Counted from the stretch's first letter, positions 7,637 to 17,018 are shown. The stretch: 53,291 bases of DNA from an uncultured Muribaculaceae bacterium (GCA_910586895.1 CAJUIW010000013.1:1-53291); one strand, 5' to 3'. The notes: generated by a model from the sequence alone, not told the origin. Program-made: numbers and translations.

Positions 7637-8785
7637 ATGAGAAAAATTTACTCCTTATGCGCACTTGCCGCAGCAATGTTAGCAGCACCCGCCGCCAATG
7701 CATTCACAATTGATGAAATATGCGGCAATTATTCAATCAACACCAAAATAACACAAGTATTCTATGTGTTCGGTAACGGTGTTAACTACACCTCAACAGA
7801 AGGTACCATGACAATCGTCAAAGGCGACGGCAACAATGTTACAATTAAGAATTTTATCAATGGGAAGGCTGATATAACAGCAACATTCGATGAATCTACC
7901 GGTAAATTGACAATCCCGCATCAGACATGGTTTACATATGTCTATAGCGGCAATTGGGATCTGGAACTCTGCGGAGGCACTATGGAGCTTGTTGGCGGAT
8001 ATGAAAGTATTCCTAATCCCACAGATTTAACCGGCACCTTTGATGAAAACAAAGTTCTGACTGTAGAAGGATGGAATCTATTAGAGCCATCATATGGCGA
8101 CGCATACGCATATAACGGCACCTCAATATTCACACCGAAAGAAGAAGGAGACAATGAAGGAACCGGAAATGGATTTGCTCTTGAAGAAATACTCGGCGAC
8201 TACAACACCAACATCACTGCAGTACAGGCCTTCGATATTCTTACAAGCTATGATGAATCCAATTCTGCATGGAGTCAGTTCTCTCAGCCCACAGGTACAA
8301 TGACAATTGAGAAAGGCGACAGTGACAATGCTATAATCCTGAAAGGATTCGTTGCAAACCACCCCGACATCAATGCCACATACAATGCTGAGACAGGGAC
8401 CATCACCATTCAGGCCACATCAAACTGGCCCATATCCAACTACACACTCAGCAAAGAGGTTACCGGATATGACAGCGACGGCTATTTTGTAATCACCTCA
8501 CGCGAAGCTTTCACCGGACAATTTGATGCGGACAAGAAACTGACATTTGCTCCTTGGGCAGTATGCAATAATTCATACTCAGATGTTGTTGTTTACCAGA
8601 CATCATCTGTATACACTCCTGCCAACGCTGCTATCGAAGGTATCACAACCGACGATGCTGACATCAACGCTCCCGTTGAATTCTACAATCTTCAGGGTGT
8701 ACGCGTGAATGCTGAAAACCTTGGCACCGGTATCTACATCCGCCGTCAGGGTTCAAAGGCCACCAAGATATTTGTAACAAAATAA
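7637..8785 (+). CDS. secreted protein with two tandem homologous domains and a sorting-like C-terminus
   Basis: I do not recognise the family. A signal peptide ends near residue 22. Two domains of about 145 residues follow (23-167 and 180-328). They share F-x-x-(D/E)-E-I-x-G-x-Y, GTMTI-x-KGD, a D-I-x-A-T-(F/Y)-(D/N) strand and a T-G-x-F-D-x-(N/D)-K-x-L-T segment ending in T-P. They look like a lipocalin-like beta fold, which is a guess. Residues 347-382 (FYNLQGVRV to IFVTK) match the short C-terminal domain common on exported Bacteroidales proteins, suggesting type IX or related export. Followed by a strong terminator; monocistronic. Confidence 0.7.
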   Translation: MRKIYSLCALAAAMLAAPAANAFTIDEICGNYSINTKITQVFYVFGNGVNYTSTEGTMTIVKGDGNNVTIKNFINGKADITATFDESTGKLTIPHQTWFTYVYSGNWDLELCGGTMELVGGYESIPNPTDLTGTFDENKVLTVEGWNLLEPSYGDAYAYNGTSIFTPKEEGDNEGTGNGFALEEILGDYNTNITAVQAFDILTSYDESNSAWSQFSQPTGTMTIEKGDSDNAIILKGFVANHPDINATYNAETGTITIQATSNWPISNYTLSKEVTGYDSDGYFVITSREAFTGQFDADKKLTFAPWAVCNNSYSDVVVYQTSSVYTPANAAIEGITTDDADINAPVEFYNLQGVRVNAENLGTGIYIRRQGSKATKIFVTK

Positions 8786-8823
8786 TACAACAGGGATATA
8801 GATTCTATACACGTTAATTTTGG

Positions 8824-8865
8824 AAGCGTGCCGCCATACCTCTCGGGCTGACGGCACGCTTTTTT
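8824..8865 (+). terminator. intrinsic terminator of the tandem-domain gene
   Basis: AAGCGTGCCG (8824-8833) pairs with CGGCACGCTT (8852-8861), then a run of T. It sits between convergent genes. Confidence 0.88.
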
Positions 8866-8879
8866 GTTCCTGTACAGAG

Positions 8880-9782
8880 CTACAACGCATAGTTAAACGC
8901 CACCTGTATAAATGGGCGCGCAGGCATCGGGACATCGAAATATCTTTTTGTACCTGATATACCCGTCACACGGCTTGACATCTTAAGGATAACGCCGCCC
9001 TGTATCTCACCATAGAAATTTGTCGCGAGCCGGCGCTTATATTTGACGCCAGGACGAAAATTAGTATTTGTATATCTGCATCTTTCCGGCAAATCTATAT
9101 GGTTTGGCCGAAAATAAAATGACCTGACATCAATATCGCCACCGATGGTTATCAGATCGGACTTCGTAGGAGTGTAATCAAGGCCAAACATCCCTCCGTA
9201 TAAATTTACGGCCAAGTTATCGTTGAAACGATGACGATACATAAATACAATAAATGCAGGCACTTTGGAAGTGGAATTTATCAATACAAGTGGACCTATC
9301 CCAAATTGCGTGTCTCTATTGGCTCGCAGCATAAACATACCCATCGCTATGCCTGACACCCGCTGAAAACGCCTATCGCCCATATCGGCCGACAGGGTCC
9401 CGAACGCCATAAACGGACGTCCGAATATATTGCTGCGGAACGAAGCCGAAACACCGATCTGACCGTACAGATGGGTTTTGTTCATATTCATCTGTTGAGG
9501 ATCATATCCTGTTGGAAGCTCATCGTTAGAAAAATCAGCTTGAAGCGAGTTATAGTTTATATTTGCTGTAAGTGTAAACTTTTGATTCTTCAGAAATTCG
9601 TAAGACACACGGGCATTAAAATGGTCGGAGATTGACGCATGGGTATAATCATATGCCACCCTAATGTTTGTTTTTACCATACCATAGTTGTCAGTAGGTA
9701 CATCCTGTGGTTCCTGTGCAACACAATGTATACTTGACATAAACGTCAGTATAACGAGAAAGTAAAATAAGTATGAACGCAT
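8880..9782 (-). CDS. outer membrane beta-barrel protein, DUF6268-like
   Basis: Predicted outer membrane barrel of unknown cargo. The signal peptide ends near CVAQ (about residues 20-23). The remainder alternates hydrophobic and polar residues as amphipathic strands and ends in F-N-Y-A-L, a hydrophobic C-terminal strand expected for BAM-dependent insertion. The 300-residue length and the pattern (MGDRRFQRVSG, PFIQVAFNYAL) suggest DUF6268, but I cannot confirm the family. It is transcribed alone, downstream of the tRNA-Leu terminator. Confidence 0.65.
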   Translation of the reverse strand: MRSYLFYFLVILTFMSSIHCVAQEPQDVPTDNYGMVKTNIRVAYDYTHASISDHFNARVSYEFLKNQKFTLTANINYNSLQADFSNDELPTGYDPQQMNMNKTHLYGQIGVSASFRSNIFGRPFMAFGTLSADMGDRRFQRVSGIAMGMFMLRANRDTQFGIGPLVLINSTSKVPAFIVFMYRHRFNDNLAVNLYGGMFGLDYTPTKSDLITIGGDIDVRSFYFRPNHIDLPERCRYTNTNFRPGVKYKRRLATNFYGEIQGGVILKMSSRVTGISGTKRYFDVPMPARPFIQVAFNYAL

Positions 9783-9806
9783 AATTGATGATGCTATTTA
9801 AGCATT

Positions 9807-9814
9807 CAAAGATA
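9807..9814 (-). promoter_or_regulatory. -10-like box of the barrel gene
   Basis: Minus-strand TATCTTTG, 24 bases before the ATG. No clear TTG partner upstream. Confidence 0.5.
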
Positions 9815-9847
9815 GCAAATTCATTTGACAGATAACGAAGGACACCT

Positions 9848-9888
9848 AAAAAATAATGGCCGGCAATCAGATGATTGTCAGCCATTAT
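9848..9888 (-). terminator. terminator of tRNA-Leu
   Basis: ATAATGGC (9853-9860) pairs with GCCATTAT (9881-9888), with inner complementarity. The minus strand continues into TTTTTT. It lies 3 bases past the tRNA 3' end. Confidence 0.8.
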
Positions 9889-9891
9889 CAG

Positions 9892-9973
9892 TACCCGGAC
9901 CCGGGATCGAACCGGGATGGGTTGCCCCACCGGTGTTTGAGACCGGCGCGTCTACCGATTCCGCCATCCGGGC
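9892..9973 (-). tRNA. tRNA-Leu (anticodon CAA)
   Basis: An 82-base cloverleaf on the minus strand. The acceptor arm is GCCCGGA with TCCGGGT, so the outermost pair is G-U. The D arm is GCG/CGC. The anticodon stem CCGGT/ACCGG carries loop CTCAAAC, giving CAA, which reads UUG. There is a long variable arm (TGGGGCAACCCA), as expected for leucine. The T arm is CCCGG-TTCGATC-CCGGG, and the discriminator is A. CCA is not encoded; the next bases are CTG. Confidence 0.93.
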
Positions 9974-9984
9974 GATGGACTTTG

Positions 9985-10015
9985 CAAAGATAATGATTGT
10001 TTTTGTACTGTGCAA
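9985..10015 (-). promoter_or_regulatory. promoter of tRNA-Leu
   Basis: Minus-strand TATCTTTG (9985-9992) with TTG (10013-10015) 20 bases upstream. The upstream element touches the T-run of the preceding terminator. Confidence 0.7.
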
Positions 10016-10018
10016 GAC

Positions 10019-10058
10019 AAAAAATGGGCGGAGAGTCGCATCACGCGCTTCCCCGCCC
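10019..10058 (-). terminator. terminator of the FN3 protein gene
   Basis: GGGCGG (10026-10031) pairs with CCGCCC (10053-10058) as a G+C-rich hairpin, and the minus strand then reads ATTTTTTG. Confidence 0.75.
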
Positions 10059-10086
10059 TGCCATTATTATATGAACTTTCTATCTA

Positions 10087-12282
10087 TCAAAACTTTATCT
10101 TTGAATATACGCGGCTACCGTCAGCAAGGGTAACGGCCACGATATTGATGCCGCTTATGCCGGAGGCATTGAGCGTGGATGCAGCGGCAGCTTTCAACGT
10201 GCGGCCCTGCATGTCAATAACTTCCACACGGGCAACCTCAACCGATGATGTGACGGTGACTGTTCCCGCGAACACGCTTACCGTAACGGCGGCCTTATCA
10301 GCGCCTACACCGTCAATAGCTGCCGGCTTGGCATTGATTGAGAGGTTGTCAATACGCAGATTTGAGTAGGTACTCGGCGAGCGGTGAAGCACACCAAGAT
10401 GATAAGTTCCGGATACAGGCACAGAGAATTCCTGCTCCACATGCGCCCAGCCACGATTGGCTTTGTTTGCCTCATCATAAGCGTACTCATTTTCATGGGT
10501 GAAAATATTCTGAGTGAATGTAGCGGGATCCTTCGGGTCAGTACCGAGCGCTACATCGTAGCTATCCTTATCATAGCTTGCGCCAAGCACCCAGTAGTCA
10601 ATCACATAGTTGCCGGCTTCAATTTCAATAGGAGGTGACATAAGCCAGTTATCGCCTTGAGTGGCAGCTCCTCCGTTTGATGCGACGGCAGTCTTATTGC
10701 CTTCGTATACATATGACTTCTTACCTATGCTCCACCCATAGTTGGTGCCGGCGTTAGGATTATTTATGAATGTCCACTGCAGTCCGTCATGCTCATCCTC
10801 GAAACCGGTAAAGTAAGGAATCTTTGACGATGATGAGAGCACAAAGGTTTCCGACTTACCCTGCACACCTTTCACGCCACCGCATACAGGCTCAACAAGA
10901 TAGTAGAATCCGCCGTCAATGGTTACTGTTTCCGCAAATTCAAGTTCTGCAACGTCCTCAGCCACAGACTCAACCTCCGAGCCTTTCACGCGATAGATAT
11001 TGTAGGTTATGGCATCGTAGTCGGCATAGCCACCATTGACGGTGCTCTGCGGAGCTCTCCATGTGAGGGTTACGTCACGTCCATCAAGTGCCAAATTGAT
11101 GTCGGTAGGTTCAGTGAGGCGGTCGTAGCCGGCGAATACCTCTGTAAATGCAGGATATCCGGTACCAGCGTCATTGAACGGCACCACCTGATATGTCACG
11201 GTTCCGTCAGGAGCCTCTGTGTCAGCATATGTTGTGGCATCGGCAGGAAGCGTAGCGATAGGTTCGGAAGTACCGAGGCGATAAACACGTATGCCGGTGG
11301 CCGATGCTGCCTGCCCGGAAATATCCTCAACAGGAAGAGTCCAGGTGAGGTTCACCGTGTGGACATCGCCTGCGGCTATAGCCGCGCTAAGTCCGGTGAC
11401 AGCCTTTATGGCGCTACGGTTAATCTCCTTACCTTTGAAATAAAGCGATGTTACCTGAGCATCCTTGCCAAGTTTGTTAAGCTTGTCATAGTCAGTGCGG
11501 AAGTCCACGAATCCTCCGGGTATGGCTGTCTGGAGATCTATTTCGCAGAAGTGGCCGTAGCTGGGGTGATTCTGCGCCCACCAGAGATGGCCTTCGTTGT
11601 CGAATGCCATTGACTGGAAATCACTTCTTGTGCCGAGGTTATGGCGCTCGCCCACTTGAGTGAGTTTAGCGGTAAATTTATCCACCTTATAGAAATAGCG
11701 GTAATATGACATGGCCCAAAGCTGTCCATCGGCATCAGCAGCCAGTGTCACAAGTCCGTCAATATCCAGATGATTGTTACCGTCAATAGCTGTGAGTTCG
11801 CCCGGCGACCCTATCACGGTGTACTCTCCCGTGGCCATATCCACGGCGCAAAGGCTTGTCGGGCCTACGGTACCGGTTCTATATCCATCCTCAACAAGGG
11901 CATAGAGCGTATTGGTAGTATAGTCAAACGTCATATCCACTACACGGGCATCGGTCATTGACTTGCTTGAGATAGTGGCAAAGGTTTCTGCATCGTACAC
12001 AGTCCATGCCGAGGGCGCGATATTATTCCAATCGTCGTACTCTATAAGATAGGTGTAGAGCTTTCCGTCAACATATTCGCCGGCCGATACATGCTGATAG
12101 CCGTAGAAGCGTTTCTGGTAGTTAAGCGTCTGCGGGGCGTTGGAGTCAAACGATACGAACCCGAACGTCAGTCCGGTGCTTTCGCCCCATGAATAGCCAT
12201 AGGCTGTTTCAGCTGTCGCTGCCGGCACAGAGGCGGTCAGCAACGCCGAGGCTGTGAATAAATGAGTAAAAATCTTTTTCAT
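10087..12282 (-). CDS. large secreted protein with FN3 repeats, choice-of-anchor J domain and C-terminal sorting domain
   Basis: Exported cell-surface or extracellular protein of unknown ligand. The start is the ATG at 12282 (MKKIFTHLF); the frame stays open upstream but an ordinary signal peptide begins here and ends near residue 24. Residues 25-290 look like a repeated beta-propeller-like region. Two fibronectin type III domains follow at about 293-385 and 390-482. A jelly-roll choice-of-anchor J domain (F-T-G-F-E-D, then GDNWLMSPP) spans about 488-660. The last 65 residues (VARVEVIDMQGR, then YSKIKF) are a type IX-like sorting domain. Such proteins are often adhesins or peptidase relatives, but no catalytic motif is seen. 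Confidence 0.8.
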   Translation of the reverse strand: MKKIFTHLFTASALLTASVPAATAETAYGYSWGESTGLTFGFVSFDSNAPQTLNYQKRFYGYQHVSAGEYVDGKLYTYLIEYDDWNNIAPSAWTVYDAETFATISSKSMTDARVVDMTFDYTTNTLYALVEDGYRTGTVGPTSLCAVDMATGEYTVIGSPGELTAIDGNNHLDIDGLVTLAADADGQLWAMSYYRYFYKVDKFTAKLTQVGERHNLGTRSDFQSMAFDNEGHLWWAQNHPSYGHFCEIDLQTAIPGGFVDFRTDYDKLNKLGKDAQVTSLYFKGKEINRSAIKAVTGLSAAIAAGDVHTVNLTWTLPVEDISGQAASATGIRVYRLGTSEPIATLPADATTYADTEAPDGTVTYQVVPFNDAGTGYPAFTEVFAGYDRLTEPTDINLALDGRDVTLTWRAPQSTVNGGYADYDAITYNIYRVKGSEVESVAEDVAELEFAETVTIDGGFYYLVEPVCGGVKGVQGKSETFVLSSSSKIPYFTGFEDEHDGLQWTFINNPNAGTNYGWSIGKKSYVYEGNKTAVASNGGAATQGDNWLMSPPIEIEAGNYVIDYWVLGASYDKDSYDVALGTDPKDPATFTQNIFTHENEYAYDEANKANRGWAHVEQEFSVPVSGTYHLGVLHRSPSTYSNLRIDNLSINAKPAAIDGVGADKAAVTVSVFAGTVTVTSSVEVARVEVIDMQGRTLKAAAASTLNASGISGINIVAVTLADGSRVYSKIKF

Positions 12283-12363
12283 AAGTGCGTGAATGAAATT
12301 TAAGTCAAAAAAATAAATGTGATAATTGTGTGCAAGCTTACTTGTAGAACTATCATATCGCCG

Positions 12364-12394
12364 CAAATCTATATATTCCATTTACATTTTGCAA
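12364..12394 (-). promoter_or_regulatory. promoter of the FN3 protein gene
   Basis: Minus-strand TAGATTTG (12364-12371) with TTG (12392-12394) 20 bases upstream. Leader about 75 bases. Confidence 0.65.
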
Positions 12395-12513
12395 GCAATT
12401 TTTAATTTTTATTTCAAAATAGCCACTTGACAGCGTTCCAATCCCATGGAAAACTGAATTTGCAGATGTCACTATTTTCGGTTATTTTAGCATCTCCATA
12501 CATCATGATTACA

Positions 12514-14694
12514 ATGAAACTATTCAGCACATTTATCCGTACAACATTAGCCGCATCAGCCGCAACACTTATATATACCTCGACCTGCGAGGCTAAAGAA
12601 ATACGTCCGTCAGCAAAAGCCGCCCATGAGGTGATAACCCGTTTCGCCGGGGAGAAGCTGCCGGTCAAACTATCGCTCAATCTTGACAAGCAGGATGGAC
12701 GCGACGTGTATGTGACCACGGTAACCGACGGAAAGCTTTCCATAAGCGGCAGCAGCCCTGTGGCCTTATGCCGAGGGTTCTACAAATTCATGAAGGATAA
12801 AGGAGCGGCCATTAATTCATGGTCGGGCAACCGATTCGTGATGCCGGAGCTTTCCGGAAGCGAAGCAGCGGTGCGCACCGAATCGCCCTACCGCGACCAC
12901 TATTACCTGAACGTGGTGACGTATGGCTACACCATGCCTTACTGGGACCGCGGCCGCTGGGAGAAAGAGATTGACTGGATGGCACTCCACGGTATAGACA
13001 TGCCGCTGGCTCTGGTGGCGCAGGAGGCCATATCGCGCCGGGTATGGATCCGCCTCGGGCTGACAGAGGAGGAGATTGACTCCTACTTTGTAGGCCCCGC
13101 ACATCTGCCATGGATGAGGATGGGCAATATAAGCGGTATCGACGGCCCCCTGCCGGCATCATGGCACACGGACCAGATAGAGCTGCAGCATTTCATACTT
13201 GACCGCATGAAGAGCCTCGGCATGAAGCCTATATGCCCCGGATTTGCCGGATTCGTACCCCAGGCCATAAAGCGCGTGCATCCCGAGGCGAAACTGATGG
13301 AAACATCGTGGTGCGACGGAGCTTTCCACAACTGGATGCTCAGCCCCGACCATCCGCTGTTCCGTCAGATAGGCAGGATGTATATAGAGGAGTGGGAAAA
13401 AGAATTCGGCAAGAACGAACGCTATATAGCCGACAGCTTCAACGAGATGGATATACCGTTCCCGGCCAAGACGGATCCGGCGCGTTACACCATGCTCGCC
13501 GATTACGGTGAGGCTGTATACCGCTCGATAACCGACGGCAACCCTGATGCTATCTGGGTAATGCAGGGGTGGATGTTCGGATATCAGCGCAACATATGGG
13601 ACGCGCCTACACTGAAAGCCCTTGTCAGCAAAGTGCCTGACGACAGGATCATGCTGCTTGACCTTGCGGAGGACTACAACCACTGCTTCTGGCAGAACGG
13701 CGCCAACTGGGAGTTCTACGACGGCTTTTTCAACAAGTCATGGGTGTACAGCGTGATACCCAACATGGGTGGCAAGACAGCCCCCACTGGCAATCTGGAA
13801 TTCTATGCCAACGGCGGACGCCTCAAAGCTCTCCGATCGGCCAAGCGCGGCAATCTTACCGGCTACGGGCTTGCTCCGGAAGGGATAGAGAACAACGAAA
13901 TTATCTACGAACTGATATGCGATGGCGGCTGGACTGCCGACAGCATACCCCTCGACAAGTGGCTTGACAATTACGCCACATGCCGCTACGGGCAGAACAC
14001 ACCTGAGCTGACAGCCTACTGGGATGGACTTCAGAAGTCGGTATACGGCTCATTCACTGACCACCCACGATTCAAATGGCAGTTCCGCCCCGGAGTAGCC
14101 AGACGAGGCACGGTGATGGCCGACAGCAACTTCCGCGCCGCCTCTGAAAGCCTCCTCAATGCCTCGGGATCACTGAGTAATTCGCCTCTATATATCAACG
14201 ACCTGATTGACGCCACCGTCCATACTGCGGGAGCAAAACTTGAACAGCTGACCGCGGACATTGACTCTGCGATAATCAAGCAAGATAGCCATAGAGCCGA
14301 CAGTCTTATCGCAATATTTACCGATATAGCTCTGACCATGGACCGCCTGCTGCTGTCGCACCCCGACCACCGCATGGAAAAGTGGATAGAGATGGCCCGC
14401 GCATACGGCCGCACCGAAGCTGAAAAGGGGTATTACGAAACAAATGCCCGCCGCATAGCCACGATATGGGGCCCGCCGGTTGACGACTATTCGGCACGTA
14501 TATGGAGCGGACTGATACGCGACTACTATCTGCCGCGCTGGCTTCAGCATTTCGAGGAGCTACGCTCGGGACAGAAATTTGACTTCGCCACATGGGAACG
14601 CCAGTGGGTGGAGCAACAGAAAGGATTCTCCGAAGCCACAGCGTTGGAAAATCCCGTGGAGGGGTGCGTGCGGCTGATGGATATGGCCCGATAA
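12514..14694 (+). CDS. GH89 alpha-N-acetylglucosaminidase
   Basis: Exo-enzyme removing terminal alpha-linked GlcNAc, as on gastric mucin or heparan-type glycans; homologous to human NAGLU. I choose the ATG at 12514 (MKLFSTF), which gives a 726-residue protein with a signal peptide ending near CEA at residues 25-27; ATG 12505 is in frame just upstream. An N-terminal domain precedes the (beta/alpha)8 domain that begins near YRDHYYLNVVTYGYTMPYWD. Glu311 in SFNEMD is the likely acid/base and Glu456 in APEGIE the likely nucleophile. An alpha-helical C-terminal domain completes the family layout. No lipobox, so it is probably periplasmic. Confidence 0.93.
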   Translation: MKLFSTFIRTTLAASAATLIYTSTCEAKEIRPSAKAAHEVITRFAGEKLPVKLSLNLDKQDGRDVYVTTVTDGKLSISGSSPVALCRGFYKFMKDKGAAINSWSGNRFVMPELSGSEAAVRTESPYRDHYYLNVVTYGYTMPYWDRGRWEKEIDWMALHGIDMPLALVAQEAISRRVWIRLGLTEEEIDSYFVGPAHLPWMRMGNISGIDGPLPASWHTDQIELQHFILDRMKSLGMKPICPGFAGFVPQAIKRVHPEAKLMETSWCDGAFHNWMLSPDHPLFRQIGRMYIEEWEKEFGKNERYIADSFNEMDIPFPAKTDPARYTMLADYGEAVYRSITDGNPDAIWVMQGWMFGYQRNIWDAPTLKALVSKVPDDRIMLLDLAEDYNHCFWQNGANWEFYDGFFNKSWVYSVIPNMGGKTAPTGNLEFYANGGRLKALRSAKRGNLTGYGLAPEGIENNEIIYELICDGGWTADSIPLDKWLDNYATCRYGQNTPELTAYWDGLQKSVYGSFTDHPRFKWQFRPGVARRGTVMADSNFRAASESLLNASGSLSNSPLYINDLIDATVHTAGAKLEQLTADIDSAIIKQDSHRADSLIAIFTDIALTMDRLLLSHPDHRMEKWIEMARAYGRTEAEKGYYETNARRIATIWGPPVDDYSARIWSGLIRDYYLPRWLQHFEELRSGQKFDFATWERQWVEQQKGFSEATALENPVEGCVRLMDMAR

Positions 14695-14749
14695 GAGCGT
14701 AGGCCAGTGCCGCGACAAGAGGTAAAAGAAAGCTTTTGGACAAAAAAAG

Positions 14750-14779
14750 TTGGATATTCGAGGATTTTCATTAAGTTTG
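14750..14779 (+). promoter_or_regulatory. promoter of glgB
   Basis: TTG (14750-14752), 19 bases, TAAGTTTG (14772-14779). Leader about 33 bases. Confidence 0.75.
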
Positions 14780-14817
14780 TGGTTATATATATAATCAACA
14801 TACTCTCATAACCGACC

Positions 14818-16953
14818 ATGAAGACGAAGACTCCCCCCACCCGCAAGCGCAAAACTCTCAATCTTATAAAGAATGACCCCTGGCTCGAACCCTTCTCAGC
14901 AGCCATAGAGGGACGCCACGATGAAGCGCTGCGCCGCGAGCGTGAACTGCTTGGCAAGGACTGCAAGACACTGTCAGACTTTGCCAACGCGCATCAGTAT
15001 TTCGGTCTTCACCGTCAGGCCGACGGAAGCTGGACATTCCGCGAATGGGCACCAAACGCCACTGCAATAACACTTATAGGCGACTTTTCATCATGGAAAG
15101 AAATCCCGCAATACTCACTCAAGCGCCGCGACGACACGTCAGGTATATGGGAGATAAATCTTCCCGCCCATGCGCTGAAGCATGGACAGTACTACAAGAT
15201 GCTTGTCCACTGGCAGGGAGGTAGCGGCGAACGCATCCCGGCCTATGCCACCCGCGTGGTGCAGGACCCGACGACACACCTCTTCTCCGCACAGGTGTGG
15301 GACGCGCCGGCCTACAACTGGGAGGTAAACGAATTCAAGCCCGACGTCAAGCCGCTCATGATATATGAATGCCATATTGGCATGGCTCAGGAGCGTGAAG
15401 ATGTAGGCACATACGCCGAATTCCGCGACAAAATACTCCCCCGCATAGCGGCCGACGGATATAACGCCATACAGATAATGGCCATACAGGAGCACCCCTA
15501 CTACGGGTCGTTCGGCTACCACGTGTCGAGTTTCTTTGCCGCATCAAGCCGCTTCGGCACACCGGAGGATCTCAAGAGCCTCATTGACAAAGCTCATGAA
15601 CTGGGCATAGCGGTGATAATGGATATAGTACACTCCCACGCTGTAAAGAATGAAGTGGAGGGACTCGGACGCCTCGACGGAAGCCCTGACCTGTACTTCT
15701 ACGGCGACGGACGCCGCGAGCATCCGGCATGGGACTCGCTCTGCTTTGACTATGGCAAAACTGAAGTGCTCCACTTCCTGCTTTCCAACTGCAAATACTG
15801 GCTTGAGGAATACCGCTTTGACGGCTTCCGCTTTGACGGCGTGACCTCGATGCTCTACTATAACCACGGCCTCGGACAGGCATTCGGTTCATATGCCGAC
15901 TACTACGACGGCAATGAGGACACAAATGCCATAACCTACCTGACGCTTGCCAACAAGCTGATCCACACCGTCAATCCATCGGCCATAACCATAGCCGAGG
16001 AGATGAGCGGCATGCCTGGCCTGGCACTTCCGGTAAAGGACGGAGGCTTGGGATTTGACTACCGTATGGCCATGGGTATCCCCGACTACTGGATCAAGAT
16101 GCTCAAGGAGAAGAAGGACGAGGACTGGCACCCGACATCGATATACTGGGAGCTGACCAACCGCCGCGCCGATGAGAAGACAATATCCTACGTTGAGAGC
16201 CACGACCAGGCATTGGTGGGCGACAAGACTGTAATATTCCGCCTGATTGACAAGGATATGTACTGGCACATGATGAAGGGTGACGAAAATATGACCGTGA
16301 CCCGCGGCATGGCCATGCACAAGATGATACGTCTGGTGACATGCTCCACCATCAACGGCGGCTACCTCAACTTCATGGGCAATGAATTCGGCCATCCGGA
16401 ATGGATTGACTTCCCGCGCGAAGGCAACGGATGGAGCTACAAATATGCCCGCCGCCAGTGGAGCCTCGTCGACAACAAGCAGCTGAAGTACCACGAGCTC
16501 AACGACTTTGACAATGCCATGGTGCATCTGATAGCCGACGTGTACAACTTCCAGCAGCTTCCGGTCACCAAACTCTGGGAGCAGGACGCTGACCAGGTGC
16601 TCGCCTACCGCCGCGGAGACCTGGTGTTTGTCTACAACTTCAACCCCATCAAGGCATTCAGCGACTACGGCATCCTGACACCTCCCGGCGAATACCGCAC
16701 AGTGCTGTCGACCGACAATCCCGCCTACGGTGGATTCGGCAATATTGACGAAACCGTGAGCCACTTCACCATAGCCGACCCGCTGTACTCACCTCTCGGA
16801 GTGGAATGGCTCCGCCTGTATCTGCCTCCCCGCACCGCCATGGTACTGAAGCTTCAGCGCCGCCGTCCGGGACGCCCCCGCACCACGGCAGCCAAGAAAG
16901 AAACCAAGCCGGCCAAGGAGTCATCAGCCCCTAAAAACAGTAAAAAGAAGTAA
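14818..16953 (+). CDS. glgB: 1,4-alpha-glucan branching enzyme
   Basis: Cytoplasmic GH13 enzyme making alpha-1,6 branches in glycogen. A CBM48-type domain (about 60-165: YFGLHR, FREWAPNA, GDFSSW) precedes the barrel. Catalytic residues fit Asp340 (GFRFDG), Glu394 (IAEEMSG) and Asp463 (ESHDQ). The sequence resembles the eukaryotic-type branching enzymes (GH13 subfamily 8) rather than E. coli GlgB. Odd feature: the last 31 residues (681-711) are a basic Lys/Pro/Ser tail starting with RRRPGRPR, absent from the standard fold. Own promoter; the next gene, psd, is unrelated. Confidence 0.93.
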   Translation: MKTKTPPTRKRKTLNLIKNDPWLEPFSAAIEGRHDEALRRERELLGKDCKTLSDFANAHQYFGLHRQADGSWTFREWAPNATAITLIGDFSSWKEIPQYSLKRRDDTSGIWEINLPAHALKHGQYYKMLVHWQGGSGERIPAYATRVVQDPTTHLFSAQVWDAPAYNWEVNEFKPDVKPLMIYECHIGMAQEREDVGTYAEFRDKILPRIAADGYNAIQIMAIQEHPYYGSFGYHVSSFFAASSRFGTPEDLKSLIDKAHELGIAVIMDIVHSHAVKNEVEGLGRLDGSPDLYFYGDGRREHPAWDSLCFDYGKTEVLHFLLSNCKYWLEEYRFDGFRFDGVTSMLYYNHGLGQAFGSYADYYDGNEDTNAITYLTLANKLIHTVNPSAITIAEEMSGMPGLALPVKDGGLGFDYRMAMGIPDYWIKMLKEKKDEDWHPTSIYWELTNRRADEKTISYVESHDQALVGDKTVIFRLIDKDMYWHMMKGDENMTVTRGMAMHKMIRLVTCSTINGGYLNFMGNEFGHPEWIDFPREGNGWSYKYARRQWSLVDNKQLKYHELNDFDNAMVHLIADVYNFQQLPVTKLWEQDADQVLAYRRGDLVFVYNFNPIKAFSDYGILTPPGEYRTVLSTDNPAYGGFGNIDETVSHFTIADPLYSPLGVEWLRLYLPPRTAMVLKLQRRRPGRPRTTAAKKETKPAKESSAPKNSKKK

Positions 16954-16981
16954 AATTAGCGTCATTTTGAATTATAATAGC

Positions 16982-16989
16982 TAAATTTG
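16982..16989 (+). promoter_or_regulatory. -10-like box before psd
   Basis: TAAATTTG, 29 bases before the psd ATG. No good TTG partner at the expected distance. Confidence 0.5.
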
Positions 16990-17018
16990 CATGAAATAGC
17001 ATAGCCATATCTCAGCCA

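Noticed and set aside
9892..9973. Integration site of a genomic island at tRNA-Leu
   Set aside because: No integrase, no duplicated tRNA end and no foreign block next to it.
9825..10133. Plus-strand frame across the tRNA-Leu gene
   Set aside because: It covers the tRNA, its terminator and promoter on the opposite strand.
15889..16764. 291-codon minus-strand frame inside glgB
   Set aside because: Antisense shadow of the branching enzyme.
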